Counted from the stretch's first letter, positions 28,331-36,371 are shown. The stretch is DNA of 64,000 nt from JABDIY01 sp963803875 (GCA_963803875.1 CAWDOA010000017.1:41684-105683); one strand, 5' to 3'. Made by a program: numbers and translations. The notes: generated from the letters alone by a model not told the origin.

Positions 28331-29740
28331 TCAGGAATCGTCCACCAGCGGTGTGATCAATCCGTAGTGGCCGTCGAATCGCCGGTAAAGGACATTTCCG
28401 CGACTGCTCTTGGCATTGACGAAGAAATGGAACGGTAGTCGACCCTGATCGAGAACTTCGATCGCCACGATCAGCGTGTGGACCGGGGGTGTGTCAGCGG
28501 CGAACTCGAACTGAGCACTGTTCGACTCGGCCTCCACCGTTGCTTCGCCCAATCCGTGGATTATGTATGCGCCGTCGGTTCGCTCCAGCACACAGTCCTT
28601 GCCGGTGTTGAGCTCTACGAAAAGAAAGAAGTCGAAGTCCATGAGATCTGCATCCCAGGCGGCTTCTTCCACGGTCATATCGGTTGGGGCAAAGGTCTTG
28701 TGCCGGACGATCTCCCGCTCTTCGGGCGGTCGGTCGAAGTATGGGAGCATCGGAGTTGGACGGTTCCCGTGGCGCCACTCTCCATCAGCGGAACGAAGCC
28801 CGGTCGGACTGTGGCGACGCCGGTCCCGGCGACTCTCCACCTTCGAGCGAAGCTTGGACAAGACCTGGTCGACCGCTTCGTGGAGTGTTCCCGCTGATGC
28901 CGCCACTCGGAGGAAGCTGCCGCCCAGGTCGATTGTCGACTCAACGACCGCCGGATCCTGTGCCGATGGATTTGACGACATCGACAGTTTGATTCGTGCA
29001 GCGTGGACGGTTTCGGGGATCTGGTCGACGATGTGGTCGAGTCGGTCTTTCGCATAGGAGACAGCGCCCTTGGGCACGCCGGTCCGATTGACAACCTCGA
29101 TCTCAACGGTGGGAGCCTCCGGTACTGGCTCCCAGTCCGGTTCGACACCGAGCCACTGCTCAACAATCGCTCCGCGACGCACCCTGAGCCACGTTGGTGG
29201 CAGATCGGAGTCGTCGGGTAGCTCTACTGCAACATTGCGATCTTCGCCATGCAAGATGACATCGTCGAGGTTGGCTCTCCAGCCTGAGTCCTCGAGGGCG
29301 GCGCGAAGATGGCGGTGACCGGTAATCGGTCCGTCGGCCGTGTGCACTACTGCCTCGGGCAGGTAGAGCGAAGCGGCCAGGTCGAAGTTCTGTTCCTCCA
29401 TCGATTCCAGCCATGCCTCGACAACGCGAAACGGCTGCGTTGTGACGTCGATTCCAAACTCGTCATGCGCCGTTGTCCGAATCTTGGAACCGGGGCGAGC
29501 GGCACCGGTAAGGTCACCGAATCGGCGATGGCGGTGGTTGGTTCGGGAGCCCTTGCGTAACTTGACACTCTCGGCGGTTTCGGCGCCGTGACTCCGGCGT
29601 AGTCCGAAGTGCACTCGCGCGCTTGGGACCCGTGCTGCAGTCTCCACTTCTGATAGTGGCGCCCTGTAGGTCCGGCCACGACGCACTATGTAGACGCACT
29701 GCTGCTCGTCGTCGATCCGTAGAACTCTTCCATCTGGCAC
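28331..29740 (-). CDS. hpf: long ribosome hibernation promotion factor with SnoaL-like insert (RafH/RafS-like)
   Basis: A 469-residue protein from GTG 29740, preceded by a strong AGGAGG on its strand. Residues 1-85 are an unassigned basic N-terminal region. Residues about 98-203 resemble a SnoaL/NTF2-like fold (FRVVEAWLESMEEQNFDLAA). Residues about 210-305 are an HPF/S30AE N-domain. Residues 342-397 (IVRHKTFAPTDMTVEEAAWD) and 415-466 are two S30AE C-terminal domains. Long HPFs dimerise or occupy 30S subunits in stasis; mycobacterial Rv0079 (RafH) and MSMEG_3935 are DosR-regulated relatives with doubled C-terminal domains. It is convergent with the DosR-like gene, 10 bp apart. Confidence 0.85.
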   Translation of the reverse strand: MPDGRVLRIDDEQQCVYIVRRGRTYRAPLSEVETAARVPSARVHFGLRRSHGAETAESVKLRKGSRTNHRHRRFGDLTGAARPGSKIRTTAHDEFGIDVTTQPFRVVEAWLESMEEQNFDLAASLYLPEAVVHTADGPITGHRHLRAALEDSGWRANLDDVILHGEDRNVAVELPDDSDLPPTWLRVRRGAIVEQWLGVEPDWEPVPEAPTVEIEVVNRTGVPKGAVSYAKDRLDHIVDQIPETVHAARIKLSMSSNPSAQDPAVVESTIDLGGSFLRVAASAGTLHEAVDQVLSKLRSKVESRRDRRRHSPTGLRSADGEWRHGNRPTPMLPYFDRPPEEREIVRHKTFAPTDMTVEEAAWDADLMDFDFFLFVELNTGKDCVLERTDGAYIIHGLGEATVEAESNSAQFEFAADTPPVHTLIVAIEVLDQGRLPFHFFVNAKSSRGNVLYRRFDGHYGLITPLVDDS

Positions 29741-29782
29741 TTGGATTCCTCCTAGAAGGATTGTGTTGTGTGATCGCTTTGG

Positions 29783-29810
29783 TTGGAGATCACGCTCTGT
29801 TTGGAGATCA
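29783..29810. repeat. 10-bp direct repeat upstream of the hibernation factor
   Basis: TTGGAGATCA occurs at 29783-29792 and again at 29801-29810, 18 bp apart, in the promoter region of the hpf-like gene. The roughly two-helical-turn spacing is compatible with an operator, but no known factor is implied. Confidence 0.4.
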
Positions 29811-29858
29811 AGATGTGAATGATGCCATTCAGCTCACCATCCTCCCCACGTTGTGACT

Positions 29859-30875
29859 CTAGAAGGGGCCAAGGTCCTCATGTGGCCTACGGCCGGCGTC
29901 GGGCATGTCGTCGGCGATTTCACCAACGAGTTCTGACACGATGTCTTCGATTGTGGCCAGGCCGAGGGTCTTTCCGGTTGGATCGGTCACGATCGCCACA
30001 AGGGACCCTGATGCCTGCATCTTGCCAAGGAGCTGCGACAATCGATCCTCGGGTCGGCACCGCAACACCGACGCGGTCAGGGAAGCCACGGGTACCTCAG
30101 GTTGTCGGTCGATTTGAGCGGCGAGGTCGCGGAGTCGAACGGTACCAACGACCTGATCCAGGCTGTCGCCCGTGACGGGTAGGCGCCGGTGTCCGGCCGC
30201 GATCGCGGTCGCGAGGGCATCGCCCGCAGCGACCGCGGCGGAGACGTGAACGATATTGTCGCGGTGCACCATCACATCGGCGACGTTGCGGTCGTTGAAC
30301 TCGAAGGATCTGGCAACCAGTTCGGCGTCGTGAGCTTCGATCTCGCCGGCATCAGCCGCCTCCTGGGCTACCGAGACGATTTCCTCAGCTGTGAACACAC
30401 CCAGGGTCGCTCCATGGCCGGGTGACTGTAGATCAGCCAGACGAAGTAGCGCGGCAACGATTGGTCGAAGAATGGCCGAGAGCATCGACACAACCGGTGT
30501 GACCCGCATGGCCATCCGGTATGGGTCTCTCACCGCCAACGTCTTGGGGATCGCCTCGGCATACACGAACAGAGCCAGCGTGAGAGCCACTGTCGCCGCC
30601 GGGAGTCCAAGGCCGCCAAACCATTGTTCGGCCAGGAACGCTCCCACCGTGGCGCTGGTGATCTGTAGGAGCAGGACGAAGAACAAGATCGAGTTGAGAA
30701 CGATTGGTAGATCGTCGAGCAGAGCGATGAGTTCATCGGATCGTCGCTGGTTGGAGTCGGCAGCAGCTATCACCGCAGAGCGACGTACTCGGATGATCGA
30801 GACCTCGGCGACGGCCAGCACCGCCACTCCGATGAAGCAGGCGATGAGTACAACGATGAGCAGCGGAACAACCAC
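29859..30875 (-). CDS. HlyC/CorC (CNNM-type) transporter family protein
   Basis: A 338-residue membrane protein from GTG 30875. The N-terminal half is a DUF21/CNNM domain with about four hydrophobic helices (starting VVPLLIVVLIACFIGVAVL). The C-terminal half holds a CBS pair (VMVHRDNIVHVSAA, RHRRLPVTG-like segment, ATIEDIVSELVGE). CNNM/CorC proteins are linked to Mg2+ or Co2+ efflux. A DosR-type box (29865-29878) overlaps its last codons and may serve the downstream hibernation factor gene. Confidence 0.87.
   Translation of the reverse strand: MVVPLLIVVLIACFIGVAVLAVAEVSIIRVRRSAVIAAADSNQRRSDELIALLDDLPIVLNSILFFVLLLQITSATVGAFLAEQWFGGLGLPAATVALTLALFVYAEAIPKTLAVRDPYRMAMRVTPVVSMLSAILRPIVAALLRLADLQSPGHGATLGVFTAEEIVSVAQEAADAGEIEAHDAELVARSFEFNDRNVADVMVHRDNIVHVSAAVAAGDALATAIAAGHRRLPVTGDSLDQVVGTVRLRDLAAQIDRQPEVPVASLTASVLRCRPEDRLSQLLGKMQASGSLVAIVTDPTGKTLGLATIEDIVSELVGEIADDMPDAGRRPHEDLGPF
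29865..29878. promoter_or_regulatory. DosR-type box, degenerate
   Basis: GGGGCCAAGGTCCT matches 10 of 14 consensus positions, counted by eye. It lies within the last codons of the CorC-like gene, 124 bp upstream of the GTG of the hibernation factor on the minus strand. Confidence 0.5.
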
Positions 30876-30910
30876 AGGGACATCGTGGGGTCGTTTCGGG
30901 CATGGCGCTA

Positions 30911-30924
30911 GGGCCCTACGGCCA
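30911..30924. promoter_or_regulatory. DosR-type box, degenerate
   Basis: GGGCCCTACGGCCA matches 9 of 14 positions and keeps the invariant G3, C5, G10 and C12. It lies in the divergent interval between the CorC-like gene (start 30875, minus) and a universal stress protein gene (start 31010, plus). Confidence 0.45.
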
Positions 30925-31009
30925 CATCGTTCTCCTGTGACTTTGTGCTCTGCTGTGAGCTCGGTCCCGCCATCAGGCTGGTGGTAATCGGGAACCAGGG
31001 AGGTTGTAC

Positions 31010-31459
31010 ATGTTCAAGACCATTGTCGTTGGCACCGACGGTTCGATCAACGCTGAACGGGCTGTCCGGGCAGCAGCCTCAATTGCGAAAGAGCAGAATG
31101 CACACCTGCATGTCGTCACCGGTGCCCGGCCGATGACACCTGAGCAGATGTACGAGCTCAAACGTTCCCTTCCCGATGAGTTTTGGCCTCAACTCCATGC
31201 CGACTATTTCAGCGAAGAACGACTCGCCGCTGCGCAGGCAATTTGTAACTCGGCTGGAGTCGACGCTGAGACGCATAGCCACGCGTCATCGGGAGCTGAT
31301 GCGGTGCTCGACGTCGCAGAGACGCACAATGCGGACTTGATCGTTGTCGGATCTCGAGGTGAAGGGGCAGCCAAACGGCTCATGCACGGCAGTGTCTCGA
31401 CCAAGGTGTTACACCACGCCCCCTGTTCGATCTTGGTGGTACGCGAAGAGGTCGTCTAG
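31010..31459 (+). CDS. universal stress protein, single domain
   Basis: A 149-residue USP from ATG 31010, with a good Shine-Dalgarno (GGGAGG) 7 bases upstream. The N-terminal strand TIVVGTDGSINAERAV and the ATP-binding signature GSRGEGAAKRLMHGSVS are complete, so ATP binding is expected. It stands alone on the plus strand between the divergent CorC-like gene and the convergent histidine kinase gene. A degenerate DosR-type box lies about 85 bp upstream. Confidence 0.92.
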   Translation: MFKTIVVGTDGSINAERAVRAAASIAKEQNAHLHVVTGARPMTPEQMYELKRSLPDEFWPQLHADYFSEERLAAAQAICNSAGVDAETHSHASSGADAVLDVAETHNADLIVVGSRGEGAAKRLMHGSVSTKVLHHAPCSILVVREEVV

Positions 31460-31482
31460 CTCGTTGACCTTCGCCGCCAGCC

Positions 31483-33264
31483 TCAGAGGTCGCCGGTCTG
31501 CCAGGTGAGGATTGCGCCTCCGGTCTTGCTGTTTGCGAGAGTTGAAGTTCCACCCACCCGCTCAGCCCGTGATCGGAGGTTCTTGAGCCCGTGACCATGA
31601 GCAGAATTGGGGTCGACGCCGGTCCCATCGTCGGCAATGGTGAGGCTGACGTGACCTCCGATGCAGATGGAAACTTCAGCCGAGCTTGCGCCTGCGTGAC
31701 GGGCCACGTTGGTCAGTCCTTCGCTGAGCGCCGGAAGGAGCTGCTCGACAACGATTCCGGGTATGGCCTCCGAATCGCCGATGACACGAAGTTGCGGGCG
31801 GAAACCAAGCGAGGGAACAACCGCTTCGATCGTTGACTCGATGTCGCGTTGGGTTCGGGCCAGTACCGGTGAGTGCAGCCGAAAGATCGCAGATCGCATG
31901 TCCGTGATCGCTCGGTCGAGTTCATCCACCGTTCCTTGAAGTCTCTCCTTGGCGATGGTGTCGTTCAGGTGACCCTGCAGTGATTGCAGGCCCATTCCTG
32001 CTGCGAACAATCGTTGGATGATGAGGTCGTGAAGATCCTCGGCCAACCGGGCACGGTCCTCGAGAATGCGGAGCCGGGCCTCGTCCCGGCGGGCTCTGCG
32101 GGCTTCGGTGAGATCCGCAACATGCACCAGCACTCGGGTGGAGTCGCCTGGACCTTCATCCATGACCGCAGCATGCACCCATACCCAGATTTCGTGGCCG
32201 TCGGCGTGGATGTATCGCTTCTCGACGGTGAACCGCGGGGTGTGGCCCCCAACAACCCGAAGGGCCCATTCGTCGCTGTCACCAGCATCGTCAGGGTGGG
32301 TGAGCTCAGCAAAGCTCTTGTCGAGTAGCTGTTCGGGCTCGTATCCCAATAGATCACACAGTGCTTGGTTGACACTCTTGATCCTTCGCCGCCCAGGATC
32401 GCTGAAGTCGACGATCGCCATCCCGACGGGGGCGCACTCGAATGCGGTGCGGAAGGCCGACTCACTGGCCGCTCGAGCCCGGACGGCATCGAGTCTCTCG
32501 GTGATGTCGCGCACGAGAGCAACCAGGCGGCGAGGTCGACCGTTGGCCGCTGCCTCGGGGTACTCGACCACGATTTCGACAGGCACCTCGCGACCGTCGC
32601 TGCGGCGGTGTGTGGTGGTCAGCGTGACCGAGCCTTGCTCGCCACTGAGCAGTGGCTCCAACACTCTTCGAAAGGCCTGCTCGGTGAACTCCGGTTCGAT
32701 GTCCAAAGGCGTCATCTTCAGCAACTGTTGGCGGCTGTACCCGAGTTGTTTGACAGCTCCGTTGTTCACGTAGGTGAATCGCAACGAATCCGGATCGAAC
32801 ATGAGGACACCGTCGCGAGCGGAGTTGACCGTGTGAAGCACCGCATGGACTTCGGATTCGGCATTGTTCCTTTCGGTGACGTCACGGACTGTGGCAACGA
32901 CGCCGGCCCCATCTCCGGTTTCCACCGGGCTGAGCGAGATTTCGACCGGAAACTCCGACCCGTCGCGGCGCCGAGCCCACAGGTTGAGATCGGTGCCCAT
33001 GGCGCGACGCTCGGGCGCGTTCTGATAGCGACTTCGTTGGTCTCTGTGACGGTCCCGCAGCCGTTCGGGCAACAGAAGGTCGACATTCTCTCCGATCAGA
33101 TCGTCGCGGTCGAACCCGAACATGCGCTCGATCTGCCCGTTCACCAAGATGAGACGACCGTCGTGGTCAACCAAGAGCATCCCGTCGGGTGAGGACTCGA
33201 CCATGGCCCAGGCGGGGACACCGGAGGAGGCTTCATCGGACACAACCACGATCGGCTCAGACAT
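31483..33264 (-). CDS. PAS-domain sensor histidine kinase with DosS-type H-box
   Basis: A 593-residue soluble kinase from ATG 33264. Three PAS domains occupy about residues 22-134, 137-258 and 266-388. The HisKA_3 dimerisation region carries phosphoacceptor His412 in LAEDLHDLIIQRLFAAGMGL, very like the DosS/DosT/NarX-type H-box. The HATPase domain has the N-box (EGLTNVARHAG) and G-boxes (ADDGTGVDPN, HGLKNLRSRAERVGG). No membrane helix is present. DosS uses a haem GAF domain, whereas here the sensor part is all PAS, so the ligand (haem, flavin or none) is unknown. It is the best candidate partner of the DosR-like regulator 3 kb away. Confidence 0.9.
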   Translation of the reverse strand: MSEPIVVVSDEASSGVPAWAMVESSPDGMLLVDHDGRLILVNGQIERMFGFDRDDLIGENVDLLLPERLRDRHRDQRSRYQNAPERRAMGTDLNLWARRRDGSEFPVEISLSPVETGDGAGVVATVRDVTERNNAESEVHAVLHTVNSARDGVLMFDPDSLRFTYVNNGAVKQLGYSRQQLLKMTPLDIEPEFTEQAFRRVLEPLLSGEQGSVTLTTTHRRSDGREVPVEIVVEYPEAAANGRPRRLVALVRDITERLDAVRARAASESAFRTAFECAPVGMAIVDFSDPGRRRIKSVNQALCDLLGYEPEQLLDKSFAELTHPDDAGDSDEWALRVVGGHTPRFTVEKRYIHADGHEIWVWVHAAVMDEGPGDSTRVLVHVADLTEARRARRDEARLRILEDRARLAEDLHDLIIQRLFAAGMGLQSLQGHLNDTIAKERLQGTVDELDRAITDMRSAIFRLHSPVLARTQRDIESTIEAVVPSLGFRPQLRVIGDSEAIPGIVVEQLLPALSEGLTNVARHAGASSAEVSICIGGHVSLTIADDGTGVDPNSAHGHGLKNLRSRAERVGGTSTLANSKTGGAILTWQTGDL

Positions 33265-33378
33265 CTCGAGTTCGTTCAAGAGCACCCTCGGATCAAGGTG
33301 GGACTGGGATTACTTCCAAAGGTACTAGCTAACCGGGCCGACGATGAAAGCGTGTGTAAGGGCTGGTCTGATTGGCTT

Positions 33379-33392
33379 GGGACCAATGACCC
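33379..33392. promoter_or_regulatory. DosR-type box
   Basis: GGGACCAATGACCC matches 11 of 14 consensus positions. It lies between the divergent histidine kinase gene (start 33264) and the PNPOx-like gene (start 33475), so it could control either or both. Confidence 0.65.
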
Positions 33393-33474
33393 TGTTGAGA
33401 ACATAGGGCACGGGCGACGCTGAAGTGAGCGATCTGCCGCTCGATTTGTTTTCGCCACATCAGGAGGCCCAGCT

Positions 33475-33894
33475 GTGAACTCCCATATCGTTTCCGGTCC
33501 GACAGCCCTCAATGAGCTGACGATGGCCGAGTGCGAGGGCCTGCTCCTTCGAACCCCGGTAGGCCGTATCGGATTCAGTCTTGGCGGTGAGCAGTGCATT
33601 CTTCCGATCAACTATCGATTCCTCGACGGCCACATAGTGTTCAGAACCACCACCGGACGCAAGCTGCATGCGGTCGCAGGAGGCGAAAAGGTTGCGTTCG
33701 AGGTGGACAGGTGGGATCGGGAGACCCGCACCGGCTGGAGTGTGCTGGTCATTGGACCGGCGGAGGAGATCGCAGACTACGAGGAGTTCGAGAAAGTTGA
33801 GGCGCTTGGACTCCGCCCGTGGACCAACGATCCGAGCTTGAATCGGTGGGTTCGAATCGTCCCGGACAAGATCACCGGCCGTCGGATCTCCTAG
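33475..33894 (+). CDS. pyridoxamine 5'-phosphate oxidase-like flavin-binding protein
   Basis: A 139-residue protein from GTG 33475. It has a split-barrel PNPOx-like fold: LLLRTPVGRIGFSLGGEQCI, PINYRFLDGHIVFRTTTGRK and AFEVDRWDRETRTGWSVLV are the strands typical of FMN- or F420-binding members. It ends RIVPDKITGRRIS, the usual closing motif of this group. A paralogue lies at 35.9 kb. Similar small PNPOx proteins belong to the mycobacterial DosR regulon (for example Rv3129). A cofactor of FMN or F420 is possible because cofE is present in this window. Confidence 0.85.
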   Translation: MNSHIVSGPTALNELTMAECEGLLLRTPVGRIGFSLGGEQCILPINYRFLDGHIVFRTTTGRKLHAVAGGEKVAFEVDRWDRETRTGWSVLVIGPAEEIADYEEFEKVEALGLRPWTNDPSLNRWVRIVPDKITGRRIS

Positions 33895-33912
33895 CTGGCT
33901 GGTCGCACGAAT

Positions 33913-33980
33913 CTGATTTTGGCTACCTGCTGATTCTGGTTACCTGCTGATCCGGGCTACGTGCTGATTCGGGCTACTTG
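33913..33980. repeat. 17-bp tandem repeat, four copies
   Basis: Four adjacent 17-bp units (first unit CTGATTTTGGCTACCTG) occupy 33913-33929, 33930-33946, 33947-33963 and 33964-33980, differing by one to four bases. They lie in the convergent interval after the PNPOx-like gene, and the last unit covers the flavodoxin stop codon. This is a VNTR-like minisatellite. Confidence 0.85.
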
Positions 33981-34468
33981 GTCAGCGCAAGATCTGCCGC
34001 GACATCTTCGGCCCACGCGGTAATCCGATTCCAGTTGCGGTAGTCGCCGTCGGCGACACCGAGAGCACGGATCATGGCCCGGTCACCAAAGGACAGATGG
34101 GTTGAGTCCAAGGCACCGGCAAACAGGGCGTGGCCTCGTGCGTCCAGGGCCGTGAGGGCTGATTCGACGTCCTTGGGGTTCTCGGTTGGCGTTGGGGGGT
34201 TCCCGAGCGGGCCGACACTGAACAGCCACACCGGAAGAGCTGCGAGTGCGGGGCCGTTGGAGCGCAGGAAGTTCCGAACCGAACGCCGCCACCGACCTGC
34301 GTAGACTGCGCTGCCGATGACCACACCGTCGTACTGGGCAAGGTCGGGGTGTTGGTCCGGCGTTCTGACCTCGACCTGGAGCCCTTTCTGAGCGAACACA
34401 TCGGCCATGTGATGGGCGATTCTGCCGGTGGACCCATATTTCGAGCCGAAGATGATGAGAATTGTCAT
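33974..34468 (-). CDS. flavodoxin domain protein (HemG-like)
   Basis: About 164 residues from ATG 34468, which overlaps the stop of the upstream USP gene (ATGA). The FMN phosphate-binding loop is FGSKYGSTGRIAHHM near residue 7. VIGSAVYAGRWRRSVRNFL is the second flavin loop, as in menaquinone-dependent protoporphyrinogen oxidase-like flavodoxins. It likely shuttles electrons between quinone or other donors and a redox enzyme. It is the last gene of a three-gene minus-strand operon with two USPs, headed by the divergent promoter near 35.8 kb. Confidence 0.85.
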   Translation of the reverse strand: MTILIIFGSKYGSTGRIAHHMADVFAQKGLQVEVRTPDQHPDLAQYDGVVIGSAVYAGRWRRSVRNFLRSNGPALAALPVWLFSVGPLGNPPTPTENPKDVESALTALDARGHALFAGALDSTHLSFGDRAMIRALGVADGDYRNWNRITAWAEDVAADLALTK

Positions 34469-34923
34469 TTTGTACCTGCCGGGATTGCGTCCACGTGGGC
34501 CGTGGGGACCATTGCAATTGCGCACGTTGCGCCTCGGATCACAGACCTGGCCACCGAGCCCAATTCTCCTAGTCCTGAGTGATGAGTGTTTCCGAGAACG
34601 ATCAGGTCAGCCGTCTCGCCAGCCTTCACCAGTTCGGTGACCGGGTCCCCATGGCGCACGTCGACCCGTACCGGCACGGCCGATCGATGGTTCTCCCACC
34701 GATCCCTACTCACCTCTTCGATCAGGCTGTTCACCCGGGCAGCAGCGGCCATTTGAGCCGTGTGCAGGTTGGCGAATGGGTTCTCCAGACCGCCCAGCAA
34801 CGTGAGATTCCATACTGAGAGCGCCACTACCTCGTCGGCGCCGTCGGCCTGGTCCAGGGCCCAACTGAGCACGCTGCTGGCCGTTGGTGATGCATCGACT
34901 GCGACGACGATCTTTCGATTCAC
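34465..34923 (-). CDS. universal stress protein, degenerate ATP motif
   Basis: A 152-residue single USP domain (KIVVAVDASPTASSVLSWAL at the N-terminus). The ATP signature is altered (GNTHHSGLGELGSVA), lacking the clean Gly-x2-Gly-x9-Gly-Ser spacing, so ATP binding is doubtful. Its start overlaps the stop of the upstream tandem USP gene by four bases, and its stop overlaps the flavodoxin start, indicating tight translational coupling. Confidence 0.87.
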   Translation of the reverse strand: MNRKIVVAVDASPTASSVLSWALDQADGADEVVALSVWNLTLLGGLENPFANLHTAQMAAAARVNSLIEEVSRDRWENHRSAVPVRVDVRHGDPVTELVKAGETADLIVLGNTHHSGLGELGSVARSVIRGATCAIAMVPTAHVDAIPAGTK

Positions 34924-35753
34924 TTTTCGGGTCCTTCTTGATGAACGGCGAGCACAGGCACTGAGGCACGCTTCACGATGTCGATGGCCACGCTGCCGAA
35001 CAGCAAACGATCGAGCCCGCTACGTTGCCGGGTGGCAACGACCAGTAGTACCGCATCCCGACTCTCGCTGAAGCTGACGATTTCCTTGGCGGGATGAGCG
35101 CCGTGGAGCACGTCGTAGTTGACCGTGGCAGTGCCGCGCGCCTCGAGGTCACGGGCCAGTGCATGGAGCTGATTGGTCTCCAACGGGAGATGGTGGCCGG
35201 GCAGGGCGCTGACACCTGCCGCCACTTTGAGTTCCTCACCAACCGAGATCAGCCAGGGTGAGAGGTTGAACTCGGTCGAAACCCGGGCCGTAGCATTGAG
35301 CAAGCTCTCGCTCTCGGCTTGAGGGTCAACGCAGCCGAAGACGGCACCGTCGAGCTCGTAGTTCTCGACATCCACATTGGGCCCGACGATCACACTCAGA
35401 CCGGCGGGACGTTGGTGAACGATCTCCTCGGAGACATTGCCCAGGAGTCGCTGGGTGTGAGAATGGCCCGGACTGGCGAGCACGACGAGCGTCTCGTCAT
35501 CCATCAGATCGTGAAGTGCGTTCTCCACCGACACGCTGTTCAGTCGGATCACAACTTGGTCCGGTTGCAGCCCTGCCGCCTCGACCCGTTCTCGAAGATC
35601 GGTTCGCCGTTGGTCTTCGTCGATCACCTCGGTGAACAAGACCGTGGCAACGACGAGTTCGGCTCCCGATGCCTTGGCGAAAGCGTCGGCCGGCTTCAGT
35701 GCGCGCAACGAGGACTTGGACGAATCGATTGGTACGAGAACTCGTTTGAACAC
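34920..35753 (-). CDS. universal stress protein, two USP domains
   Basis: A 277-residue protein with two USP domains. The first (KRVLVPIDSSKSSLRALKPA) has a weak nucleotide motif (SPGHSHTQRLLGNVS). The second is clearer (ATRQRSGLDRLLFGSVA). It is the first gene of the USP-USP-flavodoxin operon. Two DosR-type boxes lie in the 133-bp divergent interval upstream, shared with the PNPOx-like gene. Confidence 0.9.
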   Translation of the reverse strand: MFKRVLVPIDSSKSSLRALKPADAFAKASGAELVVATVLFTEVIDEDQRRTDLRERVEAAGLQPDQVVIRLNSVSVENALHDLMDDETLVVLASPGHSHTQRLLGNVSEEIVHQRPAGLSVIVGPNVDVENYELDGAVFGCVDPQAESESLLNATARVSTEFNLSPWLISVGEELKVAAGVSALPGHHLPLETNQLHALARDLEARGTATVNYDVLHGAHPAKEIVSFSESRDAVLLVVATRQRSGLDRLLFGSVAIDIVKRASVPVLAVHQEGPEK

Positions 35754-35816
35754 TGTGGTTCCTCTTTCGGTGGATCCCTCCGTGTAAGAGTGACCCGTAG
35801 CTGTGTGGACTCGCTA

Positions 35817-35830
35817 GGGACTTTCGTCAA
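35817..35830. promoter_or_regulatory. DosR-type box, left arm perfect
   Basis: GGGACTTTCGTCAA matches 11 of 14 positions, with a perfect left half-site. It sits 63 bp upstream of the tandem USP gene on the minus strand. Confidence 0.62.
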
Positions 35831-35851
35831 CCGATCTTCCGAAGAGCAGGT

Positions 35852-35865
35852 GGGACTAAAGGCCC
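35852..35865. promoter_or_regulatory. DosR-type box, 13 of 14 match
   Basis: GGGACTAAAGGCCC differs from the palindrome before dosR by one base. It is in the same divergent interval as the box at 35817 (35 bp start to start) and lies 21 bp upstream of ATG 35887, or 36 bp upstream of the alternative ATG 35902. Confidence 0.82.
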
Positions 35866-35886
35866 TGTCTAGACCTCATTGGACCA

Positions 35887-36324
35887 ATGTCTCCTAGAGA
35901 TATGAGCGAGGACGATCTACGGGCACCACTGGAAGACTTGACCCCTGAGCAGTGTTGGGAGCTGTTGGCCCAGAAGTCGATCGGACGTCTGGCGGTGGTC
36001 ATCAACAACAGCCCGGACATCTTCCCGGTCAACTACAAGGTCTGGAACAAGGAGATTTACGTTCAGACCGCGCCGGGGATGAAGCTGGCGGCGGCCGTGC
36101 TGAACCCCACGGTTGCATTCGAGGTCGACGCCATCGATGAGATGCGCAAGTTCGGCTGGAGCGTTGTGGTGCGTGGAGAGGCAAACGAACTAGAGCAGAT
36201 CGATGATCTCATGTTCGCCGAGGATCTGTCGGTAGGGCCGTGGGCCGCCGGAGTGAAGAGTCGATTCCTACAGATCGTTCCGTCAACGATCTCAGGTCGT
36301 ATGCTCCCCACCCGGCCTGAGTAG
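35887..36324 (+). CDS. pyridoxamine 5'-phosphate oxidase-like flavin-binding protein
   Basis: A 145-residue paralogue of the PNPOx-like protein at 33.5 kb. It has the same strand pattern: ELLAQKSIGRLAVVINNSP, IFPVNYKVWNKEIYVQTAPG, AFEVDAIDEMRKFGWSVVV, and a similar C-terminus (IVPSTISGRMLPTRPE). ATG 35902 (MSEDDLRAP) is an alternative start. It is expressed from the divergent interval that carries two DosR-type boxes. Sequence supports flavin binding; the reaction is unknown. Confidence 0.85.
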   Translation: MSPRDMSEDDLRAPLEDLTPEQCWELLAQKSIGRLAVVINNSPDIFPVNYKVWNKEIYVQTAPGMKLAAAVLNPTVAFEVDAIDEMRKFGWSVVVRGEANELEQIDDLMFAEDLSVGPWAAGVKSRFLQIVPSTISGRMLPTRPE

Positions 36325-36355
36325 GGCTTGGTCCATCGAGTCCGACATCGTCGTA

Positions 36356-36371
36356 CGTGATCATGATCACG
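36356..36371. promoter_or_regulatory. 16-bp perfect palindrome upstream of the pseudo-kinase gene
   Basis: CGTGATCATGATCACG is a perfect inverted repeat with no spacer, 23 bp upstream of the start of the sensor gene at 36395. It does not resemble the DosR-type box and could be an operator for another regulator. It could also be a simple stem in the leader. Confidence 0.55.

Noticed and set aside
33300..33313. GGGACTGGGATTAC near the kinase start as a DosR-type box
   Set aside because: The left half-site is perfect but the right half lacks the G10-C12 pattern.
36322..36335. TAGGGCTTGGTCCA as a further DosR-type box before the pseudo-kinase gene
   Set aside because: Only the right half resembles the consensus; the left arm does not match when centred, so it is weaker than the listed boxes.
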